This document shows positions 11,219 through 21,372 of a stretch of DNA of 64,000 nt, piece after piece. The notes beneath the pieces were generated by a model. The model searched no databases. It was given only the letters and a program-made list of their open reading frames with translations, and had not been told where the DNA came from. The stretch's first letter is position 1; every line of letters begins with the position of its first letter. This DNA is from Candidatus Caldilinea saccharophila (GTDB lineage Bacteria; Chloroflexota; Anaerolineae; Caldilineales; Caldilineaceae), in NCBI GenBank assembly GCA_016710365.1, contig JADJVW010000059.1:62001-126000 (forward strand), given 5' to 3'. A program made the translations under genes and the position numbers.

Positions 11219-12331
11219 ATGCAGCGCGCACCGCTCATCTTGTTAGGCATTGGCGGCGTAGGGAGTGCACTGATCCGGCAGATCGTGCAGAATCGGGCGC
11301 ACCATGCAACTGACTATGACCTGGAACTGCCGATCCTGGCGCTTTGCGACCGCGACGGCGCCGTCGTCACCCTGCGCGACGCCATCGACGACGCGACCTT
11401 GTACGAGGTAGTCGACTTCAAGGCGCGCAAGGGGCGGCTGGCCGACCACAGCCAGGGCGGACCTCAGCACGATCTGGCTGCCGTGATCGACATTGCCGGT
11501 CAGCCGGACACGATCGTCGTCGACTGCACTGCCAGCGAAGCGACCGCACCGGTGCTCCTTGCGGCGCTGGCGCGCAAGCATCGCGTCGTGCTGGCCAACA
11601 AGAAACCCCTTACCATGCAGCAGGAGGTGTACGACCGACTCACCAGAGCCGGTGACACTGAAACCAGACACGCGCCCCGCCGCTTCCACCGCACACGTTG
11701 GGAGACGACCTGCGGCGCGGGCCTGCCGGTGATCGCCACGCTCAACCGGTTGCTCGCCAGCGGCGACCCGGTGACGCGCATCGCCGGCGCGTTCAGTGGC
11801 ACGTTGGGCTTCGTGATGAGCGGGCTGCAAGCTGGTCAACCCTTCAGCGCGGTCGTGCGTGAGGCGCACCGGCTGGGCTACACCGAACCTGACCCGCGCG
11901 ACGATCTGGGCGGCGTCGATGTGGCGCGCAAGGCGCTGATCCTGGCGCGCGGCTTGGGCTGGCGTCTGGCGCTGGAAGATGTCGCGATCACGGGGCTTTA
12001 CCCTGCGGAGATGGCCGCGCGCTCGGTGGCGGAGTTTATGGACGCGCTGCCCTCGCTCGACGCGCAGTTCCGCGCACAGGTGGAAGCGGCCGCGGCAAGC
12101 GGCAAGGTGTTGCGTTACGTTGCCGCGATTGCGGATGGACGCTGCACGGTCGGGCCAGCCGCGGTGGAAGCCAACAGCCCGCTGGGACATTTGCGCGGCG
12201 CCGACAACCTGGTGGAGTTTCATACGGGTTGGTATCAACCCACGCCGCTGGTCATCCAGGGGCGCGGGGCCGGGGCCGACGCCACCGCCGCGGGCGTGCT
12301 GAGTGATATTCTGGAATTAGCCTTGAAGTGA
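11219..12331 (+). CDS. hom: Homoserine dehydrogenase
   Basis: A 370-residue protein without the C-terminal ACT domain found in some family members. The N-terminal nucleotide-binding fold has GIGGVGSAL near residue 10. The catalytic domain shows AGLPVIATLNRLLASGD and the signature AFSGTLGFVMSGL, then GYTEPDPRDDLGGVDVARKALILAR. It reduces aspartate semialdehyde to homoserine, the branch to threonine and methionine. The ATG at 11219 is chosen because GGAAAGGGG lies at 11207-11215; an earlier in-frame ATG at 11132 has no similarity. It sits between lysC and asd in the riboswitch-led operon. Confidence 0.95.
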   Translation: MQRAPLILLGIGGVGSALIRQIVQNRAHHATDYDLELPILALCDRDGAVVTLRDAIDDATLYEVVDFKARKGRLADHSQGGPQHDLAAVIDIAGQPDTIVVDCTASEATAPVLLAALARKHRVVLANKKPLTMQQEVYDRLTRAGDTETRHAPRRFHRTRWETTCGAGLPVIATLNRLLASGDPVTRIAGAFSGTLGFVMSGLQAGQPFSAVVREAHRLGYTEPDPRDDLGGVDVARKALILARGLGWRLALEDVAITGLYPAEMAARSVAEFMDALPSLDAQFRAQVEAAAASGKVLRYVAAIADGRCTVGPAAVEANSPLGHLRGADNLVEFHTGWYQPTPLVIQGRGAGADATAAGVLSDILELALK

Positions 12332-12373
12332 TGACCTGGAACCTATGACCCGCTTGAGGGGAAAGATAAGACG

Positions 12374-13471
12374 ATGAACAAGATCAAAGTTGGCGTGTTG
12401 GGCGCAACGGGCGCGGTCGGGCAACGCTTCGTGCAGATGCTGGAGGGACATCCGTGGTTTGAGATCACCGCGCTCTTTGCTTCGGAGCGCAGCGCAGGCA
12501 AACGCTATGTCGATGCCTGCCGCTGGAATCTGCGCGGCGACATGCCCGCGGCGGTGCGCGCCCTCATTGTCCAGGAATGCGAGCCTGGCGCGGATTGCCA
12601 GATCGTCTTTAGCGCGCTGCCTTCGGAGACGGCGGGCGAGATCGAGGAGGACTTTGCGGCCGCCGGCTATGCGGTGTGCAGCAACGCCCGCAATCATCGC
12701 TACGACGCCGACGTGCCGCTGCTGATCCCGGAAGTGAACCCGGAGCATCTGGCGCTGGTCGATCTGCAGAAGCGCAAGCGCGGGTGGAGCGGCTACATCA
12801 CGACCAATCCCAATTGCAGCACCACGCATCTGGTTTCGGCGCTGCACCCGCTGCATGTGCGCTTTGGCGTCAAAAAGGTCTTTGTTGTCACCATGCAGGC
12901 CATCAGCGGCGCGGGCTATCCGGGCGTGAGCAGCATGGACATCCTCGACAACGTCGTCCCCTACATCAGCGGCGAGGAAGAAAAAATGGAGCAGAAGGAG
13001 CCGCAGAAGCTGCTCGGCGTTTTCGACGGGTCGGGCATCCGTTACGCTGACTTCGTGGTGAGCGCCCACTGCACCCGCGTGCCCACGCGCAACGGGCACC
13101 TGGAGGCGATCAGCATCGAGTTCGAAGATCAGCCGACGCAGGAGCAGATCTTTCAAGCGTGGCGCGAGTATCACCCGCTGGCGCAACAACTGAAGCTGCC
13201 GAGCGCGCCGCACCCTGCGATCCTCTACGACGAACGGCAGGATCGCCCGCAGCCACGCCTCGATCGCATGGCGGGCAGCGTGCCAGGCATGGCGACGGTG
13301 ATCGGCCGGTTGCGCCCCGACCCGTTGTTCCATTTCAAGTTCGTCGTGCTCGGCCACAACACGATTCGCGGCGCCGCGGGCGGCAGCTTGCTCAACGCTG
13401 AATTGCTGGTAGCGCAGGGCTATCTCGGACAAGACCATGCACTTCTGGCAAAAAGCGCAACATTTGCGTAG
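12374..13471 (+). CDS. asd: Aspartate-semialdehyde dehydrogenase
   Basis: A 365-residue NADPH enzyme that converts aspartyl phosphate to the semialdehyde. GATGAVGQRF near residue 10 is the dinucleotide-binding motif. Cys148 in TNPNCSTT is the catalytic thiol. Several features (ISGAGYPGVSSMDILDNVVPYISGEE, EKMEQKE) belong to the archaeal/fungal-type subfamily rather than the E. coli type. It is 42 bp downstream of hom and completes the set lysC-hom-asd needed to make homoserine. A hairpin at 13484-13515 probably ends the operon. Confidence 0.96.
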   Translation: MNKIKVGVLGATGAVGQRFVQMLEGHPWFEITALFASERSAGKRYVDACRWNLRGDMPAAVRALIVQECEPGADCQIVFSALPSETAGEIEEDFAAAGYAVCSNARNHRYDADVPLLIPEVNPEHLALVDLQKRKRGWSGYITTNPNCSTTHLVSALHPLHVRFGVKKVFVVTMQAISGAGYPGVSSMDILDNVVPYISGEEEKMEQKEPQKLLGVFDGSGIRYADFVVSAHCTRVPTRNGHLEAISIEFEDQPTQEQIFQAWREYHPLAQQLKLPSAPHPAILYDERQDRPQPRLDRMAGSVPGMATVIGRLRPDPLFHFKFVVLGHNTIRGAAGGSLLNAELLVAQGYLGQDHALLAKSATFA

Positions 13472-13483
13472 AATATGTTAAAC

Positions 13484-13519
13484 GGGTGGTCGTGACGACC
13501 GCAGCGCGACCACCCAATT
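13484..13519 (+). terminator. Hairpin after asd, probable terminator
   Basis: gggtggtcg (13484-13492) pairs with cgaccaccc (13507-13515) and is followed by aattt. The U-tract is weak, so termination strength is uncertain. Confidence 0.5.
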
Positions 13520-13579
13520 TCACGAAAATCAGGGAAGGCGGCAGCCAAATCAGGTTGGAACCCGATCGGAGGAAAGCAC

Positions 13580-14788
13580 GTGCCTTCACTATCTGCGAGT
13601 GCTGTACTGAGGAATGAGAAAACATCCATGTATGAAAATTTTGGGCGGGCATCGTTGGCAGACATCTGTGACGACTGGGTGATCTTCCGCAACCTGGAAC
13701 CGGTCGACAAACGTGTGCCCGGTCTCAAACAGTCATTTTACGACATGGAGCTGCGCAGCGAGCAGATTCCACGCAAGCAGGATCGAGACTATGCCAAAGC
13801 CGCAGTCTGGTTTATCAACAAAATCCAGCAGGTGCGCGGTGTGCGTACGCCTATCAGCGAACTGCTCTTTCTGGGTGACACCTTATTCAACGATGGCCAG
13901 GCCTTCACCAACATGATCGACGTAAGCGGCTGGCGGGGCGCGTGTTTCATCGGCGCCGAACGGCTCGATCAGGAACCGACCCTCCGCATCGAGCAAGGAA
14001 CGATTTCCATTGTCAACCGCTGGAGTGCGCTCGTCGATTGGCTCCATTCCCTCAAGGAGCTCGGCTTTCAACTGGACGCCAACACCGCCGTGGTCATTGA
14101 CATCGACAAGACTGCGATTGGCGCCAAAGGTCGCAACGATAAAGTGATCGACCGCGCTCGGCTCGCTGGCATCTACCGCACCATGAACGCCGTACTCGGC
14201 GACGATTTCGACCAGGCGCGCTACGAGGAGCACTACAACGAGCTCAACCGCTCACGTTACCATCTGCTCACCGCCGACAACCAGGACTATCTTGCGTACA
14301 TCTGCATGGTGCTTAACACGCAGATCATCAGCCTGGAAGAAGTGGTGCGGGAGGTGGAAAGCAAGAGTCTGGACAACTTCGAGCAGTTCATCCGTTGGGT
14401 GGACAGCCGGATGATGATCAACCCGGTGGCAGGCGAATTCCTGCGCGAAGTGCACGAAGCGGTCAACGGCAGCGTGCGCATTGGCGATCCGACGCCCTTC
14501 AAACGCTTCCGCCGCCAGGAATTCATCAGCACCATGGAGCACATGGGCAACATGCCCGACACCGCCAGCGTCCAGGAATTGCTGGAAAACGAGATCACAA
14601 TCACCGAAGAAGTCTATCAACTGGGGCTTTGGCTGAAGGAGCGCCGGTGCGAGATTCTGTGCCTCAGCGATAAACCCGATGAGGCGTCGCGCCCCCATGC
14701 GCGCGTGTCGCCCGATCTGGCGCCGCTGCATCGTGCGCAGACGCATCGCGTCGGGGGGGATGTGCGGGTGGCTTTGCGTAACGAGTAG
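13580..14788 (+). CDS. HAD-like hydrolase of unknown substrate
   Basis: 402 residues from a GTG preceded by GGAGGAAA at 13568. An alternative ATG at 13628 (MYENFGRASL) is also possible. The clearest motif is D174-I-D-K-T178, the DxDxT nucleophile motif of haloacid dehalogenase-type phosphohydrolases, followed by a long insertion that could be a cap. Near the end CLSDKPDEAS may be the late acidic motif. The N-terminal 140 residues do not match a domain I recognise. No neighbour suggests a substrate: asd lies before it and ftsH after it on the same strand. Confidence 0.7.
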   Translation: MPSLSASAVLRNEKTSMYENFGRASLADICDDWVIFRNLEPVDKRVPGLKQSFYDMELRSEQIPRKQDRDYAKAAVWFINKIQQVRGVRTPISELLFLGDTLFNDGQAFTNMIDVSGWRGACFIGAERLDQEPTLRIEQGTISIVNRWSALVDWLHSLKELGFQLDANTAVVIDIDKTAIGAKGRNDKVIDRARLAGIYRTMNAVLGDDFDQARYEEHYNELNRSRYHLLTADNQDYLAYICMVLNTQIISLEEVVREVESKSLDNFEQFIRWVDSRMMINPVAGEFLREVHEAVNGSVRIGDPTPFKRFRRQEFISTMEHMGNMPDTASVQELLENEITITEEVYQLGLWLKERRCEILCLSDKPDEASRPHARVSPDLAPLHRAQTHRVGGDVRVALRNE

Positions 14789-14885
14789 TACGTGATGCGT
14801 AACTCGACTTACTGACGTGGCGCCTTAGTTGCGAGAAAATCGGAGTAGAACATTCGAGTCTATCGTTCCAGGGATTTGAAATCAG

Positions 14886-16810
14886 ATGAGTGAAAAGAAA
14901 CCCGCCCCCAAACGACCAAACGATGCCAACAACCGGGAACAGGCCGGCACCTGGCGGCGGCAACTGGTTCAGCCGCGGCTGGTTCTGGATCGTGCTGGTG
15001 ATCCTGCTTGTAATCGGTTCACGCTATTTATTCACCACGGTTCGGCGACGCCGCCAATCTGGTAGGGCTGAATCAGCTTGCCGGCCATGTCAATAAGGAC
15101 GAAGTGCGCTCCATCGTAGTCCAGGGCGACACTGTCTATGTGCAGCTAAACAACGGGGATAAACTCCAGACGCGCAAAGAAAATGACGAGAGTCTGCTGG
15201 AGACATTGCGTTCGTTTGGCGTCAGCGAAGCAAAATTGCAGACGCTGCCCATCAAAGTGGAGAGCGCCCCCAACAGCAGCGCCATCTTTAGTTGGTTGCT
15301 GATGCTGCTGCCGATGTTGCTGGTCTTTGCTTTTTTCATTTTTATCATGCGCCAGGCAGGCGGCGGCGGCGGACAGAACCGCGCCATGCAATTTGGTCGC
15401 AGCCGCGCGCGCAAGATGGAAGGCGCCGACCGCCCAACCGTCACGTTCGCCGACGTTGCCGGCTCCGATGAAGCCAAACAGGAGTTGTTGGAAGTCGTCG
15501 AATTTCTCAAAGAGCCGCAGAAATTTGCCGCGCTGGGCGCGCGCATTCCCAAGGGCGTGTTGATGGTGGGTTCGCCCGGCACCGGCAAGACGTTGCTCGC
15601 CAAAGCAGTGGCCGGCGAGGCTGGCGTTCCCTTCTTTGCCAGTTCCGGCTCCGAGTTTGTCGAAATGTTTGTCGGCGTCGGCGCCAGCCGTGTGCGCGAC
15701 CTGTTCGAGCAGGCCAAGAAAAATTCGCCGTGCATCATCTTCGTCGATGAGATCGACGCGGTGGGCCGGCATCGTGGCGCGGGGATGGGCGGCGGCAACG
15801 ACGAACGCGAGCAGACGCTCAACCAGATCCTGGTGGAGATGGACGGCTTCGACACCGACACCAATATCGTCATCATCGCGGCCACCAACCGGCCCGATAT
15901 TCTCGACCCGGCGCTGATGCGTCCCGGCCGCTTCGACCGCAAGGTGGTGGTAGATCGTCCCGACCGGCGTGGACGTGAGGCGATCCTCAAAGTGCACTCA
16001 CGCGGCAAGCCGCTGACGCCCGATGTGGACCTCAACATCATCGCCGCGCAGACAGCCGGCATGGTGGGCGCAGACCTGGAAAATCTTGTCAATGAGGCGG
16101 CTATTTTGGCCGCGCGGCGCAACAAGCGCACCATCGGCATGTCGGAGTTTGTCGAGTCGATCGAGCGGGTCATGGCTGGCCCGGCGCGGCGCAGTCGTGT
16201 GCTCGACATCGAAGATCGCCGCGTGGTCGCCTATCACGAAGCCGGCCACGCGATCGTGATGGAGGAACTGAAATACACGGAAGGCGTCGGCAAGATCACC
16301 ATCGTCAGCCGCGGCCAGACCCTGGGCTATGTGATGCCGCTGCCCGAAGAAGATCGCAACTTGCGCAGCCGCGCCGAGTACGAAGACACCATCGCCGGTT
16401 TGCTCGCCGGCCGCGTGGCGGAGGAACTTGTCTTCGAAGAGCCATCGACCAGTGCCGCCAACGACCTGGAGCGCGTCACCAAGTTGGCGAAAGCCATGGT
16501 CACGCGCTTTGGCATGAGCGATGTGATCGGTCCGATGCAGTTGAACCCGGGCGAATCCAATCCGTTTATGGGGATGGAGCTTGGCGAACAGCGCTCTTAC
16601 AGTGAAGACGTGGCGCGCAAGATCGACCGCGAAGTGCGGCGCATCGTTGACAGCGCCTACAAGCGTGCGCGCGAAGTGCTGCAACGGCGCCACACTCATC
16701 TCGTCCAGGTGGCGGAAAGTCTCCTGGAAAAAGAAGTGATGGATCGCAAGGAATTCCTGGTTATCTTTGAAGGCGAATTGCCGGCTCCGCTGGCTGTGGG
16801 CGCAGATTAA
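14886..16810 (+). CDS. ftsH: ATP-dependent zinc metalloprotease FtsH (frameshifted near the start)
   Basis: Membrane-anchored AAA protease that degrades unassembled or damaged membrane proteins. The C-terminal 568 residues read in one frame from 15104. Counting from there, Walker A is GSPGTGKT at 156-163 (Ser in place of the usual Pro), Walker B is IIFVDEIDAVGRHR, and the zinc site is H378-E379-A-G-H382. The N-terminus is split over three frames: MSEKKPAPKRP starts at 14886, the first membrane helix (GWFWIVLVILLVIGSRYLF) lies in a second frame, and ANLVGLNQLAGHVNKDEV leads into the third. Breaks fall near 14950 and 15040. The second membrane helix precedes the AAA domain. Confidence 0.93.
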
Positions 16811-16819
16811 AGAAAGACA

Positions 16820-16913
16820 ATACTTCACGAAACTCACACGAAGTCACAAAGAACACAAAGAGCGCCATCTTCAACTTTGCGTCTTTGTGTGAGGCAAAAT
16901 CGTGAACTACTGA
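16820..16913. repeat. Dispersed palindromic repeat (TACTTCAC-AAACTCACAC family), copy 1
   Basis: About 94 bp that matches 48489-48589 along its length, starting tacttcacgaaactcacac and ending cgtgaactactga. The two halves are roughly reverse complementary (cacaaag with ctttgtg blocks), so it can fold into a long imperfect hairpin. Confidence 0.75.
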
Positions 16914-16932
16914 AAGACGATATGTCGCGCAA

Positions 16933-17019
16933 ATAGACCGCGGATGGCACGGATTAGACGGATTCTCGCGGATTTTATCTAAAAGTCACATCCAGGTTTT
17001 ATCACCAAATCCGTGGTCT
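16933..17019. repeat. Dispersed palindromic repeat (CCGTGGAT family)
   Basis: Begins atagaccgcggatggcacgg and ends aaatccgtggtct, with complementary ends. It is related to 10966-11046 and lies directly after the 16820-16913 repeat; two families also sit close together after the Rieske gene. Confidence 0.65.
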
Positions 17020-17051
17020 CGCAGGGCGAGCCGAACTGTTAGCCACCAATC

Positions 17052-17090
17052 AAGCAGGACGAGTTTCCAGAGAACTCGTCCTGCTTTTTT
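17052..17090 (+). terminator. Intrinsic terminator between ftsH and psuG
   Basis: aagcaggacgagtt (17052-17065) pairs perfectly with 17073-17086 and is followed by a T-run to 17090. The T-run is on the plus strand, so it ends transcription coming from ftsH toward the convergent psuG. Confidence 0.85.
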
Positions 17091-17095
17091 ATACT

Positions 17096-17950
17096 TTAGA
17101 GCGCCACCGCAATCTCGGCGGCAATGGCGGCGTTGTTGCGGAGCAGCGCCAGGTTGGCGCGCAGACTGCGTTCGCCGGTCAACTCGGCAATGCGCGTCAG
17201 CAGGAAGGGCGTCACTTCGGCGGAGCGCAGGCCGCGCGTTGCCGCCTCTTGCACCGCCTGCGTGATGGCCGGCTCGATTTCGACGGCGGGGATTTCCATT
17301 TCCACCGGGATCGGCGCGGTGACGAGCAGCCCGCCGGGCAGGCCAAGCTGCTGCTTGGCGCGCCAGATCGCGGCCACCTCCGCGGCTGTGTCACAACGTA
17401 CATCCACGGCCAGCCCGCTGCTGCGGCTGTAAAAGGCCGGGAACACGTCCGTCCCGTAGCCGACGACGGTGACGCCCTGCGTTTCCAGATATTCGAGCGT
17501 GGCGGGCAGGTCGAGAATGGCTTTGGCGCCGGCGCAAACGACGATGACCGGCGTCTGCGCCAGCTCCTGCAGGTCGGCGCTGATGTCGTCGCCCGCGCCG
17601 CGATGCACACCGCCGATGCCGCCCGTAGCAAAGACGCTGATGCCAAAACGCTGCGCCACCCACATGGTGGCAGCCACGGTGGTGGCGCCGTCGAGCCGCC
17701 GCGCCGCCACAATCGGCAGATCGCGACGGCTGACTTTGCGCACCGCAGTTGAGGTCGCCAGGTGGAGCAGCTCGGCTTCGCTCAGCCCGGCGCGCAATTC
17801 TCCGCCGATAACCGCGATTGTGCGCGGCTCGGCCCCGCGGCCCCGTACGATCGCCTCCATTTCCTGCGCCAGCGCTAAATTATGTGGATAGGGAAGACCA
17901 TGCGCGATCACGGTGGATTCGAGCGCGACCAATGGTGTGTGCAACGACAT
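17096..17950 (-). CDS. psuG: Pseudouridine-5'-phosphate glycosidase
   Basis: A 284-residue enzyme of normal family length that reversibly splits pseudouridine 5'-phosphate into uracil and ribose 5-phosphate. The family start LVALESTVIAHGLPYPHNL is present, then ATGGIGGVHRGAGDDISADL and the C-terminal ITQAVQEAATRGL. No PsuK kinase gene is adjacent. It lies 14 bp downstream of the AlaX-like gene on the same strand, so they are probably one transcript. A uracil phosphoribosyltransferase (upp) occurs later in the window and could recycle the uracil. Confidence 0.96.
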   Translation of the reverse strand: MSLHTPLVALESTVIAHGLPYPHNLALAQEMEAIVRGRGAEPRTIAVIGGELRAGLSEAELLHLATSTAVRKVSRRDLPIVAARRLDGATTVAATMWVAQRFGISVFATGGIGGVHRGAGDDISADLQELAQTPVIVVCAGAKAILDLPATLEYLETQGVTVVGYGTDVFPAFYSRSSGLAVDVRCDTAAEVAAIWRAKQQLGLPGGLLVTAPIPVEMEIPAVEIEPAITQAVQEAATRGLRSAEVTPFLLTRIAELTGERSLRANLALLRNNAAIAAEIAVAL

Positions 17951-17964
17951 GGCAGAATTCCTTT

Positions 17965-19171
17965 TCAGAATGTTGATGGCAAGAGTTGGCTACGCGCGTG
18001 GGCAAGCACATCAGCGGCTGTGGCGACAGGCAAACCGCCGCCCTGAGCGTACTCAGGCCGTCCGCCGCCGCGACCACCAAAGGCAGCGAGTGTATCGCGC
18101 AGCAAGTCGCCCACGTGCAGCGTCAGGTCGTCGCTGCGGCAAAAAATCACCGTCAGTTTGTCACCGGCCGTCGAGGCCAGCAAGCCGACCACTTGGGAAT
18201 GCGTGCGCAGCAACGCCGCCATCTGCTTTAACGCATCCGCAGACCGATCAGCCGATAGGGATTCAATCAGCGCCATGCCGTTGCTGCGGCGCGCCGGCCA
18301 GCAGTTCGGCGACTTCGTAGGCGAGAAGCTGCTCCTGGAGCGCCGCGGTTTGCCGCTGCAAGTCACGCACCTGGCTTTGCAGACGCTGCGTCATGGCCGG
18401 CACGGCGGCGGGTTCGGTACTGAAGAGCGCGGCGCTTTCCAGCAGCAGGCGATGTTTCTGTTGGTAGTCGCGCAGCGCGCGCATCCCGCACAGGAAGGTG
18501 ATACGCGTCTGCGCGCGCCGTCGTTCTTGATGCAGCAGCTTGATGGGCGCAATTTCGGCGGTCGTGCGCACGTGCGTGCCGCCACACGCTGAATAGTCGT
18601 AGCCATCGATTTCGACGATGCGAATTTGCCCGCTGACAGCCGGCGGACGTCGGAGCGGGAGCTTTGCCAGCTCGCGATTGTCGACAAAATAGGCGCGAAT
18701 CTCCAGCGCATAGTAAGCCAGTGTGTTGGCTTCCCGTTCGACTTCAGCCCAGATGTCAGGATCGAGCGCAGGGACATCCAGATCCAGGGTGGATTCTTCG
18801 CGGCCAAAGTGCACCGAAACAGTCTCGAAGCCAAAGCGTTGGTGCAGCAACTGAGAGAGCAGATGCTGGCCGGAATGCTGCTGCATGTGATCGTAGCGTC
18901 GCGCCCACTCGATGGCGCCGGCCACCACATCGCCGACGGCAAATGAAGGAGCGTCAGCCAGCACGTGCAAAATGGCGCCTTGCTCGGCGATGACATCGAT
19001 GACAGCGACGCCGCCCAGGCGGCCGGCGTCGTGCAGTTGTCCGCCCGAAGTCGGGTAGAAGCACGTCTGATTCAGCACAGCAGCTGGCTTGCCTTCCCGT
19101 TCCAACAGGGCGACTACCTCAGCCTCAAAACGTTGCTGATAGGGATCGAGATAATCCAGCCGTTGCGTCAT
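17965..19171 (-). CDS. AlaX-like alanyl-tRNA editing protein with DHHA1 domain (frameshifted)
   Basis: About 400 residues when joined. It hydrolyses mischarged Ser- or Gly-tRNA(Ala) in trans. The editing domain carries the zinc ligands His99 and His103 (HSGQH) and Cys196 and His200 (CGGTH). A C-terminal DHHA1 domain is recognisable by AAFGGRGGGRPEYAQGGG. Having DHHA1 marks the long AlaX type. The frame breaks between about 18275 and 18300: one frame reads ELLAGAPQQ and the next continues NGMALIESLSADRS. A single-base indel is enough. It precedes psuG on the same strand. Confidence 0.9.
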
Positions 19172-19261
19172 AAAGCCGTTTGTCCCTGTGAAACAATGGA
19201 AAGTGGGTGCTTGTAGGCTACAATACAGGGCATCACAAACCTATCCTGAGGAGGGAAATTT

Positions 19262-19903
19262 ATGCATCTGTTTTTGATTCGCCACGGACAAAGCTATGTC
19301 AACCTGCCTGATTGGTCGGGCACAAACTGGGATCAACCGTTGACGGAGCTGGGCCAACGCCAGGCGACGGCGCTGGCGACCTGGTTGCCGCAACGCGTCG
19401 AGCAAGCCGCCGCGATTTACGCCAGTACGATGTTGCGCGCACGTGAGACGGTCGCGCCGCTGGCCAGCATGTATGGTCAGCCGATCCGTTTCGACGACCG
19501 GGTGCGCGAGATCGGCAACAACCGCTTCGACCATACTCCGTGGGGCGTTGACGATCAGCCGGGCGAATTTTCCAGCTTCTGGGCCAGCGAACGCCCTTTC
19601 GCCCCCGTCATGAAGGAGCCGCTCAGCGAAACGCTGATGCATTTTCGCGCGCGAGTAGGCGCCTTTATCGAGGAGCTGGCCGAAGCACATGCTGGGGAGC
19701 AGGTGCTCGTCATCTGCCACGGCGGTGTGATCGAATTCGCCTTTGATCATATCTTCAACATCGGCCCCTGGCGGCGCTGTGAAGTGTGGACGCATAACAC
19801 CGGCGTCACGCATTTTGAATATGTCGAGCATCCGCGGCGCGAAGTGTGGCGTTTGCGCAGCCACGACAGCATCGACCATCTGACTTCCGAGCTACTGTCA
19901 TAA
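19262..19903 (+). CDS. Histidine phosphatase (phosphoglycerate-mutase-like) family protein
   Basis: A 213-residue enzyme with the phosphohistidine motif R7-H8-G9 (LFLIRHGQS), the partner region ASTMLRARETV and the second catalytic His in VICHGGVIEF. Family members dephosphorylate many small molecules or proteins; substrate cannot be inferred here. AGGAGGG at 19249-19255 fixes the ATG. It is transcribed divergently from the AlaX-psuG pair and ends before the convergent galactokinase gene. Confidence 0.88.
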   Translation: MHLFLIRHGQSYVNLPDWSGTNWDQPLTELGQRQATALATWLPQRVEQAAAIYASTMLRARETVAPLASMYGQPIRFDDRVREIGNNRFDHTPWGVDDQPGEFSSFWASERPFAPVMKEPLSETLMHFRARVGAFIEELAEAHAGEQVLVICHGGVIEFAFDHIFNIGPWRRCEVWTHNTGVTHFEYVEHPRREVWRLRSHDSIDHLTSELLS

Positions 19904-19940
19904 AAAGCATGTTTTTGCTTTAGAAGTAGGCCGTATAATC

Positions 19941-20024
19941 AATCTGTGAAATCTGTGAAATCTGTGAAATCTGTGAAATCTGTAGATAAAAAAATTCTAA
20001 GATCATCCACAGATTTCGCAGATG
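19941..20024. repeat. Short tandem repeat (ATCTGTGAAA) with inverted copy
   Basis: The 10-bp unit aatctgtgaa runs about 4.5 times over 19941-19985. A partly complementary atccacagatttcgcagat follows at 20005-20024. It lies between the convergent histidine phosphatase and galK genes and resembles the CCGTGGAT repeats in being built of CACAGAT/ATCTGTG blocks. Confidence 0.75.
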
Positions 20025-20065
20025 ACACCGATTGCAGTGCTTTATCCAAGCTGCACGTGAACTGA

Positions 20066-21252
20066 TCAGGCCAGATGCAGCGTCTCCACCGCGGCGCCGT
20101 CGGCTGCTTTGGTCATGTAAACTTCCGGCCAGATGCTGGTCGCCTTTGGATAGTGCTCGAAGATGGCGTCCGCCACTGCTTGCTCGAAGCCTGGCTTGAC
20201 CAGCGCCACCGCGCACCCGCCAAAGCCCGCGCCGGTCAGCCGGGCGCCAAAGCAGCCGTCAGCGCTGTGCATGGCCTCAACCATGGCGTCCAACGCCGCG
20301 CTGCTGACCAGGTAATCGTCGCGCAGGCTGGCATGGCTGGCGTCCATCAAGCGCCCCACCTCCGTTAGATTGCCAGCTTGAAGGGCGTCGACGGTCAGCA
20401 GCACCCGTTCATTCTCTGACACTACATGGCGACAGCGGTGATATACATTATCAGCAGGGCGCGGTTGGCTTCCAGTTGGGCGCTGGTGACATCGCGCAGC
20501 GCGCGGATGCCGGGCAGCGCTTGTTGCAGCAAGGCCACACCCTGCTCGCATTCGCTGCGCCGCTCGTTGTAGGCGCTGGAAGCCAGCGAACGGCTGGCGC
20601 GCGTGTTGCCGATCACCAATGCAGCCTCTTCCGGCATCGGCACCAGTGTGTACTCGAGCGAGCGGCAATCGATCAAGAGCGCATGATTTTCGCGCCCCAG
20701 TTGGCTGATGAATTGATCCATGATGCCACAGTTGACGCCGACGAAGTGATTTTCGGCGCGCTGGGCAAGCTGGGCGATGCGTGGGCCAGACAAGAGATCG
20801 CTCTGCCCGGCGGCGGCTAAAAAGGCGTGGGCGGCGGCAATTTCGAGCGCAGCCGAACTGCTCAAGCCACTGGCGCGCGGGACGTTGCCGCCGAAAACGG
20901 CATCGATGCCTGTCAGCCGGATGCCCTCCTGTTCGAGGCTCTGCGCCATGCCTTGGATATAGTTGAGCCACAATTGGTCGGGCGCAAAGCGCAGCGCATC
21001 CAGATCGAACACGCCGCTCTCGCCGAATTCGACCGAATAGAGGCGGACCTGGCGATCGGCGCGCGGGCGCAAGACAAAGCGCACGTCACGCTTGAGCGCC
21101 ACCGGCAAGACAAAGCCATCGTTGTAATCGGTGTGCTCGCCGATCAGGTTGACGCGTCCAGGCCCGCGACTCACGTAGTGCGGCGCAGCCCCAAACCGTT
21201 GCCGGAATTCCTGAATTAACGCTTCGGTTCGATCATCTTGTAAGGTGGTCAT
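20066..21252 (-). CDS. galK: Galactokinase (frameshifted)
   Basis: GHMP-family kinase that phosphorylates galactose at C1, about 395 residues when joined. Residues 30-50 hold the galactokinase signature GRVNLIGEHTDYNDGFVLP. The ATP motif is VPRASGLSSSAALEIA near 125-140, and the C-terminal motif is GARLTGAGFGGCAVALV. The frame changes near 20440-20450: the first frame ends NRALLI and the next resumes YHRCRHVVSENERVLLT, both conserved. The ATG at 21252 (MTTLQDDRTEAL) is preferred over an upstream GTG-like extension with no similarity. No galT or galE is adjacent. Confidence 0.93.
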
Positions 21253-21372
21253 GCGTCCCTGGCTCTCCAATGCTTGCGTGCTTCCGTTTAAGTTTCTGCG
21301 TGCAATAGACCTCAGCAAAAGCGAGATCGTTTCGTTGCGTTCTATTATACCCACAAAGATAAAGGAGGCATA

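Noticed and set aside
19941..19987. CRISPR-like short repeats
   Set aside because: A 10-bp simple tandem repeat with no spacers.
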